DNA of 64,000 nt, from assembly GCA_948146395.1 (NCBI GenBank), contig OX411551.1, positions 48,812,854 through 48,876,853 of the forward strand, read 5' to 3'. Source of the stretch: Fragum whitleyi (taxonomy: Eukaryota; Mollusca; Bivalvia; Cardiida; Cardiidae). The translations under genes and the position numbers were made by a program. Positions 57,339-64,000 of this stretch are shown piece after piece. The notes beneath the pieces are model-generated. The model searched no databases, was not told the DNA's origin, and was given only the letters and a program-made list of their open reading frames with translations. The number at the start of each line of letters is the position of its first letter. The stretch's first letter is position 1.

Positions 57339-60300
57339 GGAATAAACTTATATGCAATTTTAAAAGAGTTGTGCCCAATTTCAACTTAGAATTTTGCATT
57401 ACTTAGCACCTTCAGCCAGGCATAAGCATCGCTACCTCGTGCTCTTGTTTATTCATGATTTACCTGTTTTTGAAATTGCTTTCTGATATATGACAGTTTG
57501 CTTTTAACAGTTGGATTTAGTCAGTTTATTGTGCAGAAACCATTCAAAATCTTCTTAATTTTATCTAAATCTGTGAAGATATTGTGAAACTATGATTATC
57601 AGATATCATTTGATCTGAGCCCTTCTATCTTTTTTTTCTATCTTGTCATGTGCTAAACAGAAAGAAACAAAAAATTGCAAGTAGGGCATTTGCATATTGA
57701 TGAGACTTAATTTAATTCCAACTTTTTTAATGAGGCCAAAAGAAACACTGATATTTAAGTTTATAAAATTTGTTTATCAGTATTCTCAGGATATTTCAAT
57801 TCTAATCAAGGAGTCAGTCATTTTAATTCAATGTTTGAATTGTATATTTGAGACATGTGAGACAAATATTAGGAATTTATTGTTAAGTGCTTCATCTGAA
57901 GTGTCATGACTGAAAATTTGTTAAAAGTGGTGATAAACACCAATCAAACAATTATCACAATGAATAGTTATTCTCTGATTTAAGGACAATCATGAATTTC
58001 TCAGAAGCTGAAACTTTTTTTTCTCAAGTTTTCACCCTTAAATGCATTTACAGGTCATATACAAGTTGTTCTACAAGGAAGTCAGTGCAAGGGACCCAGG
58101 ATCTCTGTACAACCTGCGCAATTTAGTTAATAGAAGGGATGTTACTGGTCCTGATGATGTTGTTAAAAAATTCAGGTAAAATTTTTCTTTAAATTTTTTT
58201 GTCAAGTGAAAATACTTTGTGTCTTTACTTTATATATGCCGGTCGAAAGATGGAACCCCTACAAAATGACCCATGGGGTCCAGTGCCTCACTTTAACGAA
58301 GTGCTATGCACAAGAACCATATCCCATGCTAGCTTAATATACTGAGTTCCATAAGAAAGTGTGCACTTTTACTTTTTTCTTGATTTTTACAAAATTGGAG
58401 GAAAATTATGGAGTAAATTTGATACCATACTTTAGTCAAGACCTTTTTTTGTATTCATTTTTTTTGTATTCAAACATCGTTTGCACATACTCTTGGGTAT
58501 AGTCATACGACGTTTCATGGCGAAAGATTCTGTAATTTCAGATTTAAAAGTGCACATTTTCTTTTGGAACTAAGTATATTTCAATTATTTCCCTTTCTTG
58601 TTTTTCATTCTTTGACATCCAGCAGTGCAATAGGCATATCTTGTGACAATTTGACACCTTGTTCTTGATAACTTGCCGCCGTCATAGCACAGTTGGTAGC
58701 GCGACAGACTATCATTCTAGGGGTCCCGGGTTCGATCCCCGATGGCGGCACTCATTCTTTCCGACAATTTATCTCTCACAAATGGGTTGATAATTGCAGA
58801 CCTATGTGAGATAGTAACTGGAGGCTAGGAAAGGATGTAATGGTGGTACTGGTGAGAGAAATAACAGGAATACATTGTTAGGTGCTCCAGCCTCTGAGAT
58901 ATAACTGAAATAATGTTGAAAGTGGCGTTAAACTCCATTCAATCGATCAATCTTGATAATCCAGATTCAAATAATGGCAATTTAATTTTGAAGTGTTCTA
59001 TAGTAAACCTTAGTAGTTTTGCTGTTTAAGCATTTGCATAATTCGAAAGCAGGAGGTAATTTTTTTATGATTTTATTGTAAATTTATGTGTTGTGTATCC
59101 CATTAAAGGCATTAGTTTAAGATGACGTCAATTTTTGATAAATTTTAAATATATTCATAAGGTATTCATAGTTTCCTCATCCTTGGATTCCCCGATGTAA
59201 ATATTTTTGCTATGCTGTCTACATAGCATAGCAAATAGAGAGACCCTGGGCTATTTGAGGATGGGGTTTCCTTTTTTCCTTTATGTACAATCAATTGTTA
59301 CACTTCAAAAGAAAAGATCTTTATGACCTAGGGAACTTATCAAATGAAAGTTTCAAGTCAATCCAATCATATTTGTGGAACTTTGGTTTAAACAAGAAAT
59401 GTTAACAGACACACAAACTGACCAATGGGAACCAACCTATTGCAGTAGCTCTTCGTGACTTTGACAAAAAGAGCTAGATTGAATAATACAGATACTATGA
59501 TCATTATGAATTAAGTCAGATGAATGTATTTCTTCATTGTTGTTTTTTTAAGCTAGTGATATATAATTCTTTGATTAATTGTATAGCTTTTCGTTTTTGT
59601 GCATGGAAGTAGATGACACTTCACTTTTCTCATCTGAGGCATACTGTGTATTTTTGTATATTACCATGGAAAAATTGGCAATAATTTTTTTGTGGAATTT
59701 TATTTTAGACCTCACCACCATTTTGTTGATGATGTCCTTGATTCCTATATCATTGGAGCATTCCTGGACATTATGGACATGGAAAAAATGGATAACCAGC
59801 CAAAAAGCCCTGTGGTATTCAGTCTGATGGGAGACCAACAGAAGGTAGATTGGTTGAATGGAGTGGCTACACAGATTGTTGAGGAACTGAACATTTGTGA
59901 ACATAGCCATTTGATTCAGCTTAGAGAGGACTTGCGTAGTCTCAGTTTGGATGAGATCAACTTGGAAGCTATGAAAAGTGAGACAGGAGAATATAGGTGT
60001 CCCTTTTGTGATAAACATTACAGAGTTACGACATGGTTCAAAAAACATCTAACAACAAAACATAGTTGGAACTTTCACAGAGTAAATAACAATGTTGATG
60101 CCACTAACGCTATTCATCATTTTTTATTTATGTCAATGTTATTTCGTGACACAGTGGACTCCTACAGGTTGGGGGACGGTGATAGAATAATTACAAACGC
60201 CTACTTTGAATGGCTTTATGATGCAAGTCTTAAACATACCCATTATAAACAGTGGTTATGGAGGATGATAAGTTATACCATTTCCTTGTTGGGATATAAA

Positions 60301-60732
60301 GAATCTTTTGAGTACAAGTGGAACATGACAGTTAACTTGAAAGGTGGTATTACAAGTAACATTCCAAATGATAATTGCATTGAACTGCAAGTAAATAATA
60401 TTAAAAAGGAATTGGATTCTCAAGGAGCAAACAAATCATTTGAATCTGCTAAAACAATAACAATGACTACCCAAGTTGTTGACAGTATAAAACAACAGCT
60501 GCTAAGAACAACAAAGACGGCCAGATCAAAAGGCGATAGAACAACAGCAGATAAGACCAAGGATATTCAACAAATGGTGCTCTGCATAAGACAACAAGGT
60601 TTAGTTAAAGAAATGTCATGGCCATATTTTAATATGTACAAGGACCCTATACAATGTATAGAAGCCGATGATCTTCATTCATGGATAAACCAAAATAAAA
60701 AGATAGCAAATATATATATGAATTCAGTGTGA
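44274..60732 (+). CDS. DUF6589-type zinc-binding protein gene, six exons, one in-frame stop
   Basis: Coding segments: 44274-44580, 51643-51827, 53700-54155, 55614-56360, 58054-58175 and 59709-60732. All junctions are GT-AG and phases match, giving 946 codons plus stop. Residues 9-52 form a Cys-x2-Cys / Cys-x2-Cys module. About residues 255-600 carry a region with GDNLDISIAP, GLIHRPEG and LYNLRNLVNRR. A C2H2 finger (C703, C706, H719, H724) and a KWNMTVNLKGG stretch follow. From memory this order matches animal DUF6589 proteins, whose function is unknown; such genes often resemble domesticated mobile-element proteins. Codon 482 is TGA (56109-56111), so a full product cannot be made from this copy unless that base is wrong, polymorphic or read through. 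I see no sensible intron that removes it. Confidence 0.85.
44586..48015. mobile_element. 3.4-kb long-TIR element with TACCCCGGG motifs and 9-bp target duplication
   Basis: TATGATTTT occurs at 44586-44594 and again at 48007-48015, immediately flanking 44595-48006. Within, about 67 bases at each end are inverted copies (left begins CGGTCTGACTATTTACCCCG, right ends TAAATAGTAAGACCC) with only a few mismatches. The interior carries about 30 TACCCCGGG or CCCGGGGTA words in both orientations, clustered at 44608-45400 and 46725-48000 and absent from 45410-46720. No transposase ORF. A 9-bp duplication and long TIRs fit a Mutator-like non-autonomous element (inference). Lies in intron 1. Confidence 0.85.
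46301..46420. repeat. Inverted repeat in the motif-free core
   Basis: ATCAAATACTCGCTCATAAA (46301-46320) pairs with TTATGAGCGAATATTTGAT (46401-46419), separated by about 80 bases. Confidence 0.7.
48181..50241 (+). mobile_element. H2 element with about a dozen 145-bp units
   Basis: ACAAGAGGGCCATTGGCCC start. GCTCACCTGA is at 48206-48215. 145-base units run from about 48400 to 50120, with the last seven or eight very alike. GACGACGGAC repeats lie at 50130-50190. The 3' hairpin AGCTCACCTTGAGCAC, TTC, GTGCTCAGGTGAGCT occupies 50208-50241. Open frames of 85 or so codons on the minus strand recur each unit and are a by-product. Lies in intron 1. Confidence 0.85.
50396..50805. mobile_element. 410-bp MITE in intron 1
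   Basis: ACCAGTCAACTCGGCCCAT at the left mirrors ATGGGTCGAGTTGACCAGT at the right. Inner CTCAGCCCC and GGGGCTGAG also pair. The interior is AT-rich. Confidence 0.75.
50806..51642. other. End of intron 1, no feature seen
   Basis: AT-rich unique DNA leading to the acceptor TTCTTTAAATCAG at 51630-51642. Confidence 0.6.
51643..51827 (+). CDS. Exon 2, basic Ser/Thr-rich linker
   Basis: Acceptor TCAG before 51643, donor GTAAGT at 51828. Encodes residues about 103-164, rich in Lys, Arg, Ser, Thr and Pro (SPSGVTPKSKRT, TPRKTSSTFKTP). Looks like a disordered linker, possibly with a nuclear localisation signal. Confidence 0.8.
51828..52080. other. Intron 2, first part, nothing seen
   Basis: No repeat or exon recognised. 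Confidence 0.4.
52080..52165 (-). repeat. tRNA-like sequence (SINE head)
   Basis: Minus strand: AGGTAGAGCGTCGGCCTC (A box) and GAGTTCGATTCCCGGG (B box), with a decayed anticodon stem. Probably a SINE head and not a working tRNA. Lies in intron 2. Confidence 0.5.
52660..52760 (+). repeat. SINE 3' fragment in intron 2
   Basis: GGCTAGGAAAGGATGTAAAG and GAATCCATTGTAAGTTGCTCC match the SINE body. The head and tail are missing. Confidence 0.55.
53270..53603. repeat. Repeat shared with 61250-61370 (reverse)
   Basis: CCCTTAAACAATGGTTTTGA, GGGGGTCATTTTGAC and GGTGCAACC recur in reverse at 61250-61370. GTGCAACCTTTT (53383) and AAAAGGTTGCAC (53592) are inverted and may bound a small element in intron 2. 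Confidence 0.5.
53700..54155 (+). CDS. Exon 3
   Basis: Acceptor ATATTTACAG before 53700, donor GTAAAA at 54156, phase 0 on both sides. Encodes residues 165-316, 152 codons with no stop. Ends with a conserved-looking hydrophobic stretch (VAVSILLYTRCQLLNLLQ, then SSGLNKQ) that in related proteins precedes the core domain. The minus-strand open frame here is a shadow. Confidence 0.85.
54868..55290 (-). mobile_element. Reverse minisatellite element with two 156-bp-type units, in intron 3
   Basis: Read on the minus strand it carries diverged copies of the 156-base monomer (AGTTATGTTTCTTGTGCACT, AGCTATTATACTTTCTGAGA) and ends in the hairpin GCCCTCTTCTTCGAAGAGGG plus an A-run. Confidence 0.6.
55365..55475. 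repeat. M1-like fragment in intron 3
   Basis: CTTAACCATATGCTGTTCAC, core AGACTAAGATTAGCCTGCAC and AATCTTAGTCTACTC, right end TACCCTGTTAA. Diverged. Confidence 0.5.
55614..56360 (+). CDS. Exon 4, with in-frame TGA
   Basis: Acceptor TTGATATAG before 55614, donor GTAATG at 56361, phase 0 on both sides, 249 codons (residues 317-565). Start of the core domain: GLNIIHDLGLSVSATSLRN, a GDNLDISIAPK motif, a KSLHWFLTMVKERRV helix, then GGDVLTNIRAF and LIHRPEGLHRQFNFL. TGA at 56109-56111 sits between KSKVLN and DLIEES, and the reading frame and similarity continue on both sides. No frameshift is involved. Confidence 0.85.
56109..56111 (+). other. Premature stop codon in exon 4
   Basis: TGA in the frame set by exons 1-3 and kept by exons 5-6. 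A product stopping here would have 481 residues and lack the second half of the core and the zinc finger. Confidence 0.85.
56361..57046. other. Intron 4, first part, nothing seen
   Basis: AT-rich, no repeats recognised. Confidence 0.4.
57047..57340 (+). repeat. tRNA-derived SINE in intron 4
   Basis: Head with GCAGCTGGTAGAGCATCGGA (A box) and GGTTCGATCCC (B box), body with GACCTATGTGAGATAGCAGC, AAGGATGTGATGG and GGTGCTCCAGCCTC, tail of (AATC)n at 57310-57338. Complete copy. Confidence 0.85.
57800..57955 (+). repeat. Diverged SINE 3' part in intron 4
   Basis: TTGTTAAGTGCTTCATCTGA and TTGTTAAAAGTGGTGATAAA match the SINE 3' end. An overlapping 70-codon frame is not a gene. Confidence 0.45.
58054..58175 (+). 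CDS. Exon 5
   Basis: Acceptor GCATTTACAG before 58054, donor GTAAAA at 58176. Encodes 40 residues (566-605) plus two bases of codon 606: VIYKLFYKEVSARDPGSLYN, then LRNLVNRRDV. A typical conserved segment of DUF6589 proteins. Too short to show as a long ORF. Confidence 0.85.
58338..58578. mobile_element. 240-bp MITE in intron 5
   Basis: TATACTGAGTTCCATAAGAA and GTGTGCACTTTTA at the left mirror TAAAAGTGCACATTTTC and TTTTGGAACTAAGTATA at the right. Possible TA target. Confidence 0.7.
58676..58955 (+). repeat. tRNA-derived SINE in intron 5, best preserved copy
   Basis: The head keeps a pairable acceptor stem (GCCGCCG at 58676 and TGGCGGC near 58742), an A box (TAGCACAGTTGGTAGCGC) and a B box (GGTTCGATCCC). 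The anticodon arm is broken. The body has AGGAAAGGATGTAATGGTGG and GGTGCTCCAGCCTC, and it ends GTTGAAAGTGGCGTTAAAC plus an AATC-type tail. Reference copy for the family in this window. Confidence 0.85.
58956..59708. other. Intron 5, last part
   Basis: Only a small hairpin TTTGCTATGCT / AGCATAGCAAA near 59206-59238. Ends at the acceptor GAATTTTATTTTAG before 59709. Confidence 0.5.
59709..60732 (+). CDS. Exon 6, C2H2 finger and C-terminus
   Basis: The first base A completes Arg606 with AG of exon 5. Encodes residues 606-946 and stop TGA at 60730-60732. PHHHFVDDVLDSYIIGAFLD is followed by the finger YRCPFCDKHYRVTTWFKKHL with C-x2-C-x12-H-x4-H. Then come a helical segment with DGDRIITNAYFEWLY, KWNMTVNLKGGITSNIPNDN and a Lys-rich tail. 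No clear AATAAA was spotted downstream. The minus-strand frame at 59575-60048 is a shadow. Confidence 0.9.
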
Positions 60733-60764
60733 ATGGGGTAATTCAAGTGAAATTTTGGTAGATT

Positions 60765-61160
60765 TAACCCTGGGCGCCTGATTAACTCAACAGGCCTGAA
60801 TTTACTGATAATACTTGACAAAAACTTAAGAGAATGAATGATTGAATGTTTATTTCAAGTAAATAAGTGTTCTTAAGTGTCATATGTTTGAAAGCCATTA
60901 GTGAAATTTTGGAAAAATGATTTTAAAAAGTTTCCACTGTATAAGATAAAGAGAAATGAGCTCCGCCTGTAAAAGACTTATTTTTCATTTGATCACAATA
61001 TTTTTTCAAACTGATAGAAGGTCCCCCAAGGATAACTTATGTGAAATTTAGTTGATATCCATCGGTTAGATTCTGATAAAATGATTTTTGAAGTTTCCAC
61101 TATACGACAATTGGAGAAATGACCTCCGCCCATAAAAGACATAGTTTTCATCTGATCAAA
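60765..61160 (+). repeat. Relative of the 22607-23285 element
   Basis: CAACAGGCCTGAATTTACTG, AAGTTTCCACT and GACCTCCGCCCATAAAAGAC match H5. The ends are not clear. Confidence 0.55.
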
Positions 61161-61249
61161 ATTCTTTTGGTAAACTAACTTATTTCATTTATACAGATCT
61201 TATGTAAAAATATTAAGGAAACAATTGATCTTTATAATCTTTTATATTG

Positions 61250-61370
61250 CATAGGTTGCACCAATGGAAACCAGGGGGTCAAAATGACCCATATAGGAAA
61301 ATTTTGAGGGTCACAATGGGATTTTGGGGAGTCAAAACCATGGTTTAAGGGTCAAACACAAGCCCTGATA
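61250..61370 (-). repeat. Reverse copy of the 53270 repeat
   Basis: GGTTGCACCAATGG, GGGGGTCAAAATGACCC and GTCAAAACCATGGTTTAAGG are the reverse of 53270-53395. Confidence 0.6.
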
Positions 61371-62934
61371 AGCGATAATGTTTAAACCTTAGTTTAATTT
61401 TTATTGGGCACTGATAGATAAAGCAAGACCACTTTAGGATGCCTATGCTTGGCTGCTGGGTGCTGGATAGTGGATATAAAATCCAAAAAAAGGTATAATT
61501 AGGACGTAGAGTATTTAAACTTATCACATTCCATAGTAATGGTTGGGCAATCTCTCTCAAATCACATTCAAGAAAAGGTTTAAGTTGGAAGAGTAAATCA
61601 ACTAATGATCAATTGTACAAATGTTTTCTTTGAAATTTATATAGCACTGCCTGTATAATTTTCTGAAGAATACAATGTGAGAGTTTAGTAAAATTCATGA
61701 CCTAAAGACTCTTTCTGCAGATTGTCCTACCAACTTCATGGGTCAGCTTGAATCAGGTGTATCTGCCTATAAACATATAGGCAGTTACAACTGTTTCACG
61801 CTGTACCATCAAAAAAATGTCAGTTTTGAAAACAATATATAATGGCTTTCACTTATGTGCTGGAAATTGATTAATCAATTATGAAACTTCTTTGTTGATT
61901 ATCAGAAAGGAAGCCCAAACCAACTGATCGATTATAATCGATAAATCTGCCCATCATTATTGATAGTATTAGTTGCTCTTCTGATAACAGATATGTGAGC
62001 CAAGTTTCAAGCAAATTGCTTTGGTAAAACTATAAATATCACAAAAGCTTTTGAATGATGCTGCAATATACACCATGGCTATGGACATATGGGTTATTTC
62101 GGAATATAGCTGAGCTAATAGTTGAATTGTATAAGTATAAACAACACAGAATATCTTGATTTACTTAAATCTTTTTATTTAGCAACCTTATTGTATCAAG
62201 CAACTTGAATTTAGATTTAACAATCCAATTATGGGTCATTTTTTGCTGTGTTAAAAATTGCAAGTGTTTATACCCCCTGTATAGGCACTTGTCATTTTTT
62301 AACCTATTATCCATATTTGAAATTGATTTCTGAGCTGGGATGAATAAAGGTATTATAGGTTTAGATCAGACTTGAAATTTTTTCAGCTGATCTGTATCTG
62401 TGCTACCTTCTTGAACTAAAAATACATGATAAGACTGAGAAGGTATCATCTTAGTCAGTAAAATGCTAAGGATACATGAGCCTGTTTAACTCTAAAGATA
62501 CATTGATAAAAAAAGAAGACAATATGTTCTATATCTTCTTATTTTAAAAAAAAACTTGCAAAGCTACAGATAAAGGGAGTACTTGGTTTTAAGATCAAAG
62601 TATTTCAAAAGTAAAAACACAAAATATTTGTTGTTGGTAGTCAACAAAATCTTTGAAAATGTTTCATCCTTAAAATTTTAATGTAGTTTCAATTGGAGGC
62701 TTCCTCTCTGGATGCTTTTTAGCTATATTTGAATGAAGTTTTTTCTATGCAACATTTTTAATCACTGTTTGAGAATAGGCTGATTACTGTCAAAACCTTT
62801 TTGCAATTGGCTTATTTTTCATTCTTAAATGACAATTTTACCTTTTTGTATGAGAAATGCCCCTCCTGAATAACCAATCAATTTATTTCGTATGGTTCCC
62901 AGCTAGTCATTTTTGTGAGATATATGTGACCTGT
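61371..62934. other. AT-rich spacer with small hairpins, no gene seen
   Basis: A hairpin ATCTGCCTATAAACATATAG, GCAG lies at 61761-61785, and an M1-like core at about 62370-62400. Nothing else recognised. Confidence 0.45.
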
Positions 62935-63126
62935 CACACAAAAAGGGACCATCTGGGAAGTGCGTAAAGTCATGACCCTAGTCAGACTGTACGGCATGTG
63001 CAGACTGACCAGGGTTGAAACTTTTTGCAGTGTGCTTATTTTCTGAATCCTGAATGTTAAATCCACCTTACAGTGAAAGAATTTTACAGAGTTCCCAGAT
63101 GGTCCCTTTTTGTGTGATGGTTCACA
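62935..63126. mobile_element. TGTGACC-type TIR element, shortest copy
   Basis: TGTGACCTGTCACACAAAAA, GGGACCATCTGGGAA at the left are mirrored by TTCCCAGATGGTCCC, TTTTTGTGTGATGGTTCACA at the right. Flanked by TATA on both sides. Confidence 0.85.
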
Positions 63127-63416
63127 TATAATTTAGCAACTTGAAAATATGTTCTAGCCTCTGAAATTTTATAGTCAAGGGACTCAAAAATTTCAAAGGC
63201 CAAAACAATATCTGTGACACATTATAAGTACTGGAGTATCTTGCTAAGTGACCTATCAAGAGCTGTAAATTTGATCAAATGTGTAAAACTAGCATTTTTC
63301 CCAAATGATTAAAACCATTGTGAAATTAGTATCTATTTCATTACTTTAAAGAATAAGAGTTGACAAGATAAAATTATTCTAACGAAATGATTTTGTTGTT
63401 TTATATTCAAATTTAA

Positions 63417-63602
63417 CAAGAGGTGTTGGTAAAACATTTATGCCCCCCCCATAAAAGCAGGTTAATAGCCTATTCTTTGTCAATCAACAAAGGCAATAAC
63501 TCTCAAATATGATGAGTAGAGTTATGGTTCTTGTGCACTGCACTTTTTCTCAATGAGATCTATCCATCTGTGAAGTTTCATGATTCTAGCTTGCATACTG
63601 TA
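63417..63602 (+). mobile_element. 5' fragment of an ACAAGAG element
   Basis: ACAAGAGGTGTTGGTAAAAC, ATGCCCCCCCCAT, then one 156-base-type monomer (GGCAATAACTCTCAAATATG, TTCTTGTGCACTGCAC). It stops abruptly with no 3' hairpin. Confidence 0.6.
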
Positions 63603-64000
63603 GGGTCCCAACCTTACCTTGTCTAGAGTTCATATTTATTGATTATCATTTTCATCTATTCGTGTTGAAATGAAAGTCGACTGTGTGTGAATACTCGTGT
63701 GTCATACGGTATACGAGATTTACACACCATTTTTCCACTCATTTATGCGTTTAATCATGTCAGCCGGTCATTTTAAAAGCTTGCCCAGTTAGAATTTAAT
63801 TACAATTGGTCAAATGAGTCGTCTGTGTACGTTGTCATGTCCAATTGCCCTCGTATTCGCTATTTGATAGATTGAAGACACGCGCTTCCGTGTCTTTGTC
63901 AGCCATTTTAGTTTACCCGGTGCAGTAGTAAATTTCTCCCTAGCAACCCTTAGGACGCTGAATTTCAACCGCCTTCTGGTCAAAACAACAAATTTCACCA
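63603..64000. other. CpG-richer right end, possible promoter region
   Basis: Base composition is more balanced and CpG words are commoner than in the preceding 3 kb. May be the upstream region of a gene reading leftwards (see 63835-63906) or out of the window. Confidence 0.3.
63835..63906 (-). CDS. Weak start-codon candidate, short peptide
   Basis: A minus-strand ATG at 63906 in the context AAAATGG opens a 23-codon frame MADKDTEARVFNLSNSEYEG ending TGA. The start and composition look like a first exon, but I see no good donor before the stop and no later exon. Product unknown. Confidence 0.15.
   Translation of the reverse strand: MADKDTEARVFNLSNSEYEGNWT

Noticed and set aside
58676..58752. 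tRNA gene
   Set aside because: The acceptor stem pairs, but the anticodon arm is broken and the sequence continues into a repeated SINE body.
59575..60048. 157-codon minus-strand frame
   Set aside because: Shadow of exon 6 of the plus-strand gene, which has splice sites, zinc-finger residues and family resemblance.

Overview
The window looks like nuclear DNA of a bivalve mollusc, probably a venerid-type clam. It is AT-rich and gene-poor, has canonical GT-AG introns, and is packed with short DNA transposons, fold-back elements, tRNA-derived SINEs and minisatellite-bearing elements. The organism is inferred from repeat style and one gene family, not from a database match.

One gene can be assembled with confidence. 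It is a six-exon plus-strand gene (44274-60732) whose exons join in frame at GT-AG junctions. It encodes a 946-codon protein of the DUF6589 type, with an N-terminal Cys-x2-Cys / Cys-x2-Cys module and a C2H2 finger near the C-terminus. A single in-frame TGA at 56109-56111 interrupts exon 4, so this copy is a nonsense allele, a young pseudogene or carries a base error. Two weak minus-strand first-exon candidates (16204-16399 and 63835-63906) are also listed.

Layout. 1-5.4 kb: one copy each of dispersed families A and B, hairpins, a tRNA-Ser-like SINE, and a 36-bp-TIR element split by a later insertion. 5.5-8.1 kb: TTAA-flanked MITEs, one of which carries a 67-bp tandem array. 8.3-10.5 kb: a 156-bp minisatellite element cleanly split by another element carrying a 145-bp minisatellite. 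11.7-13.2 kb: a near-identical 746-bp tandem duplication. 14.7-24.8 kb: SINEs, 43-bp palindromes, a 2.7-kb TIR element, fold-backs, and a MITE pair with its own empty site next to it. 25.1-30.2 kb: two further 145-bp-minisatellite elements, one split by a 3.1-kb TIR element. 30.2-32.4 kb: minus-strand copies of A and B. 32.5-43.7 kb: mostly unique AT-rich sequence with small repeats and a 1.3-kb minisatellite element. 43.7-60.7 kb: the gene, preceded by a fold-back over its presumed promoter. Its first intron holds a 3.4-kb element with long terminal inverted repeats, a perfect 9-bp target duplication and about 30 dispersed TACCCCGGG motifs. 60.7-64 kb: repeats and a somewhat CpG-richer right end.

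Two signals stand out as possibly undescribed. The first is the 3.4-kb CCCGGG-motif element, inserted five bases after a splice donor. The second is a structural rule shared by several sequence-unrelated repeat families: a 5' ACAAGA-type start, a small hairpin and a motif X, a variable minisatellite body, then a 3' hairpin containing the reverse complement of X followed by an A-run. This resembles non-autonomous Helentron-type elements.
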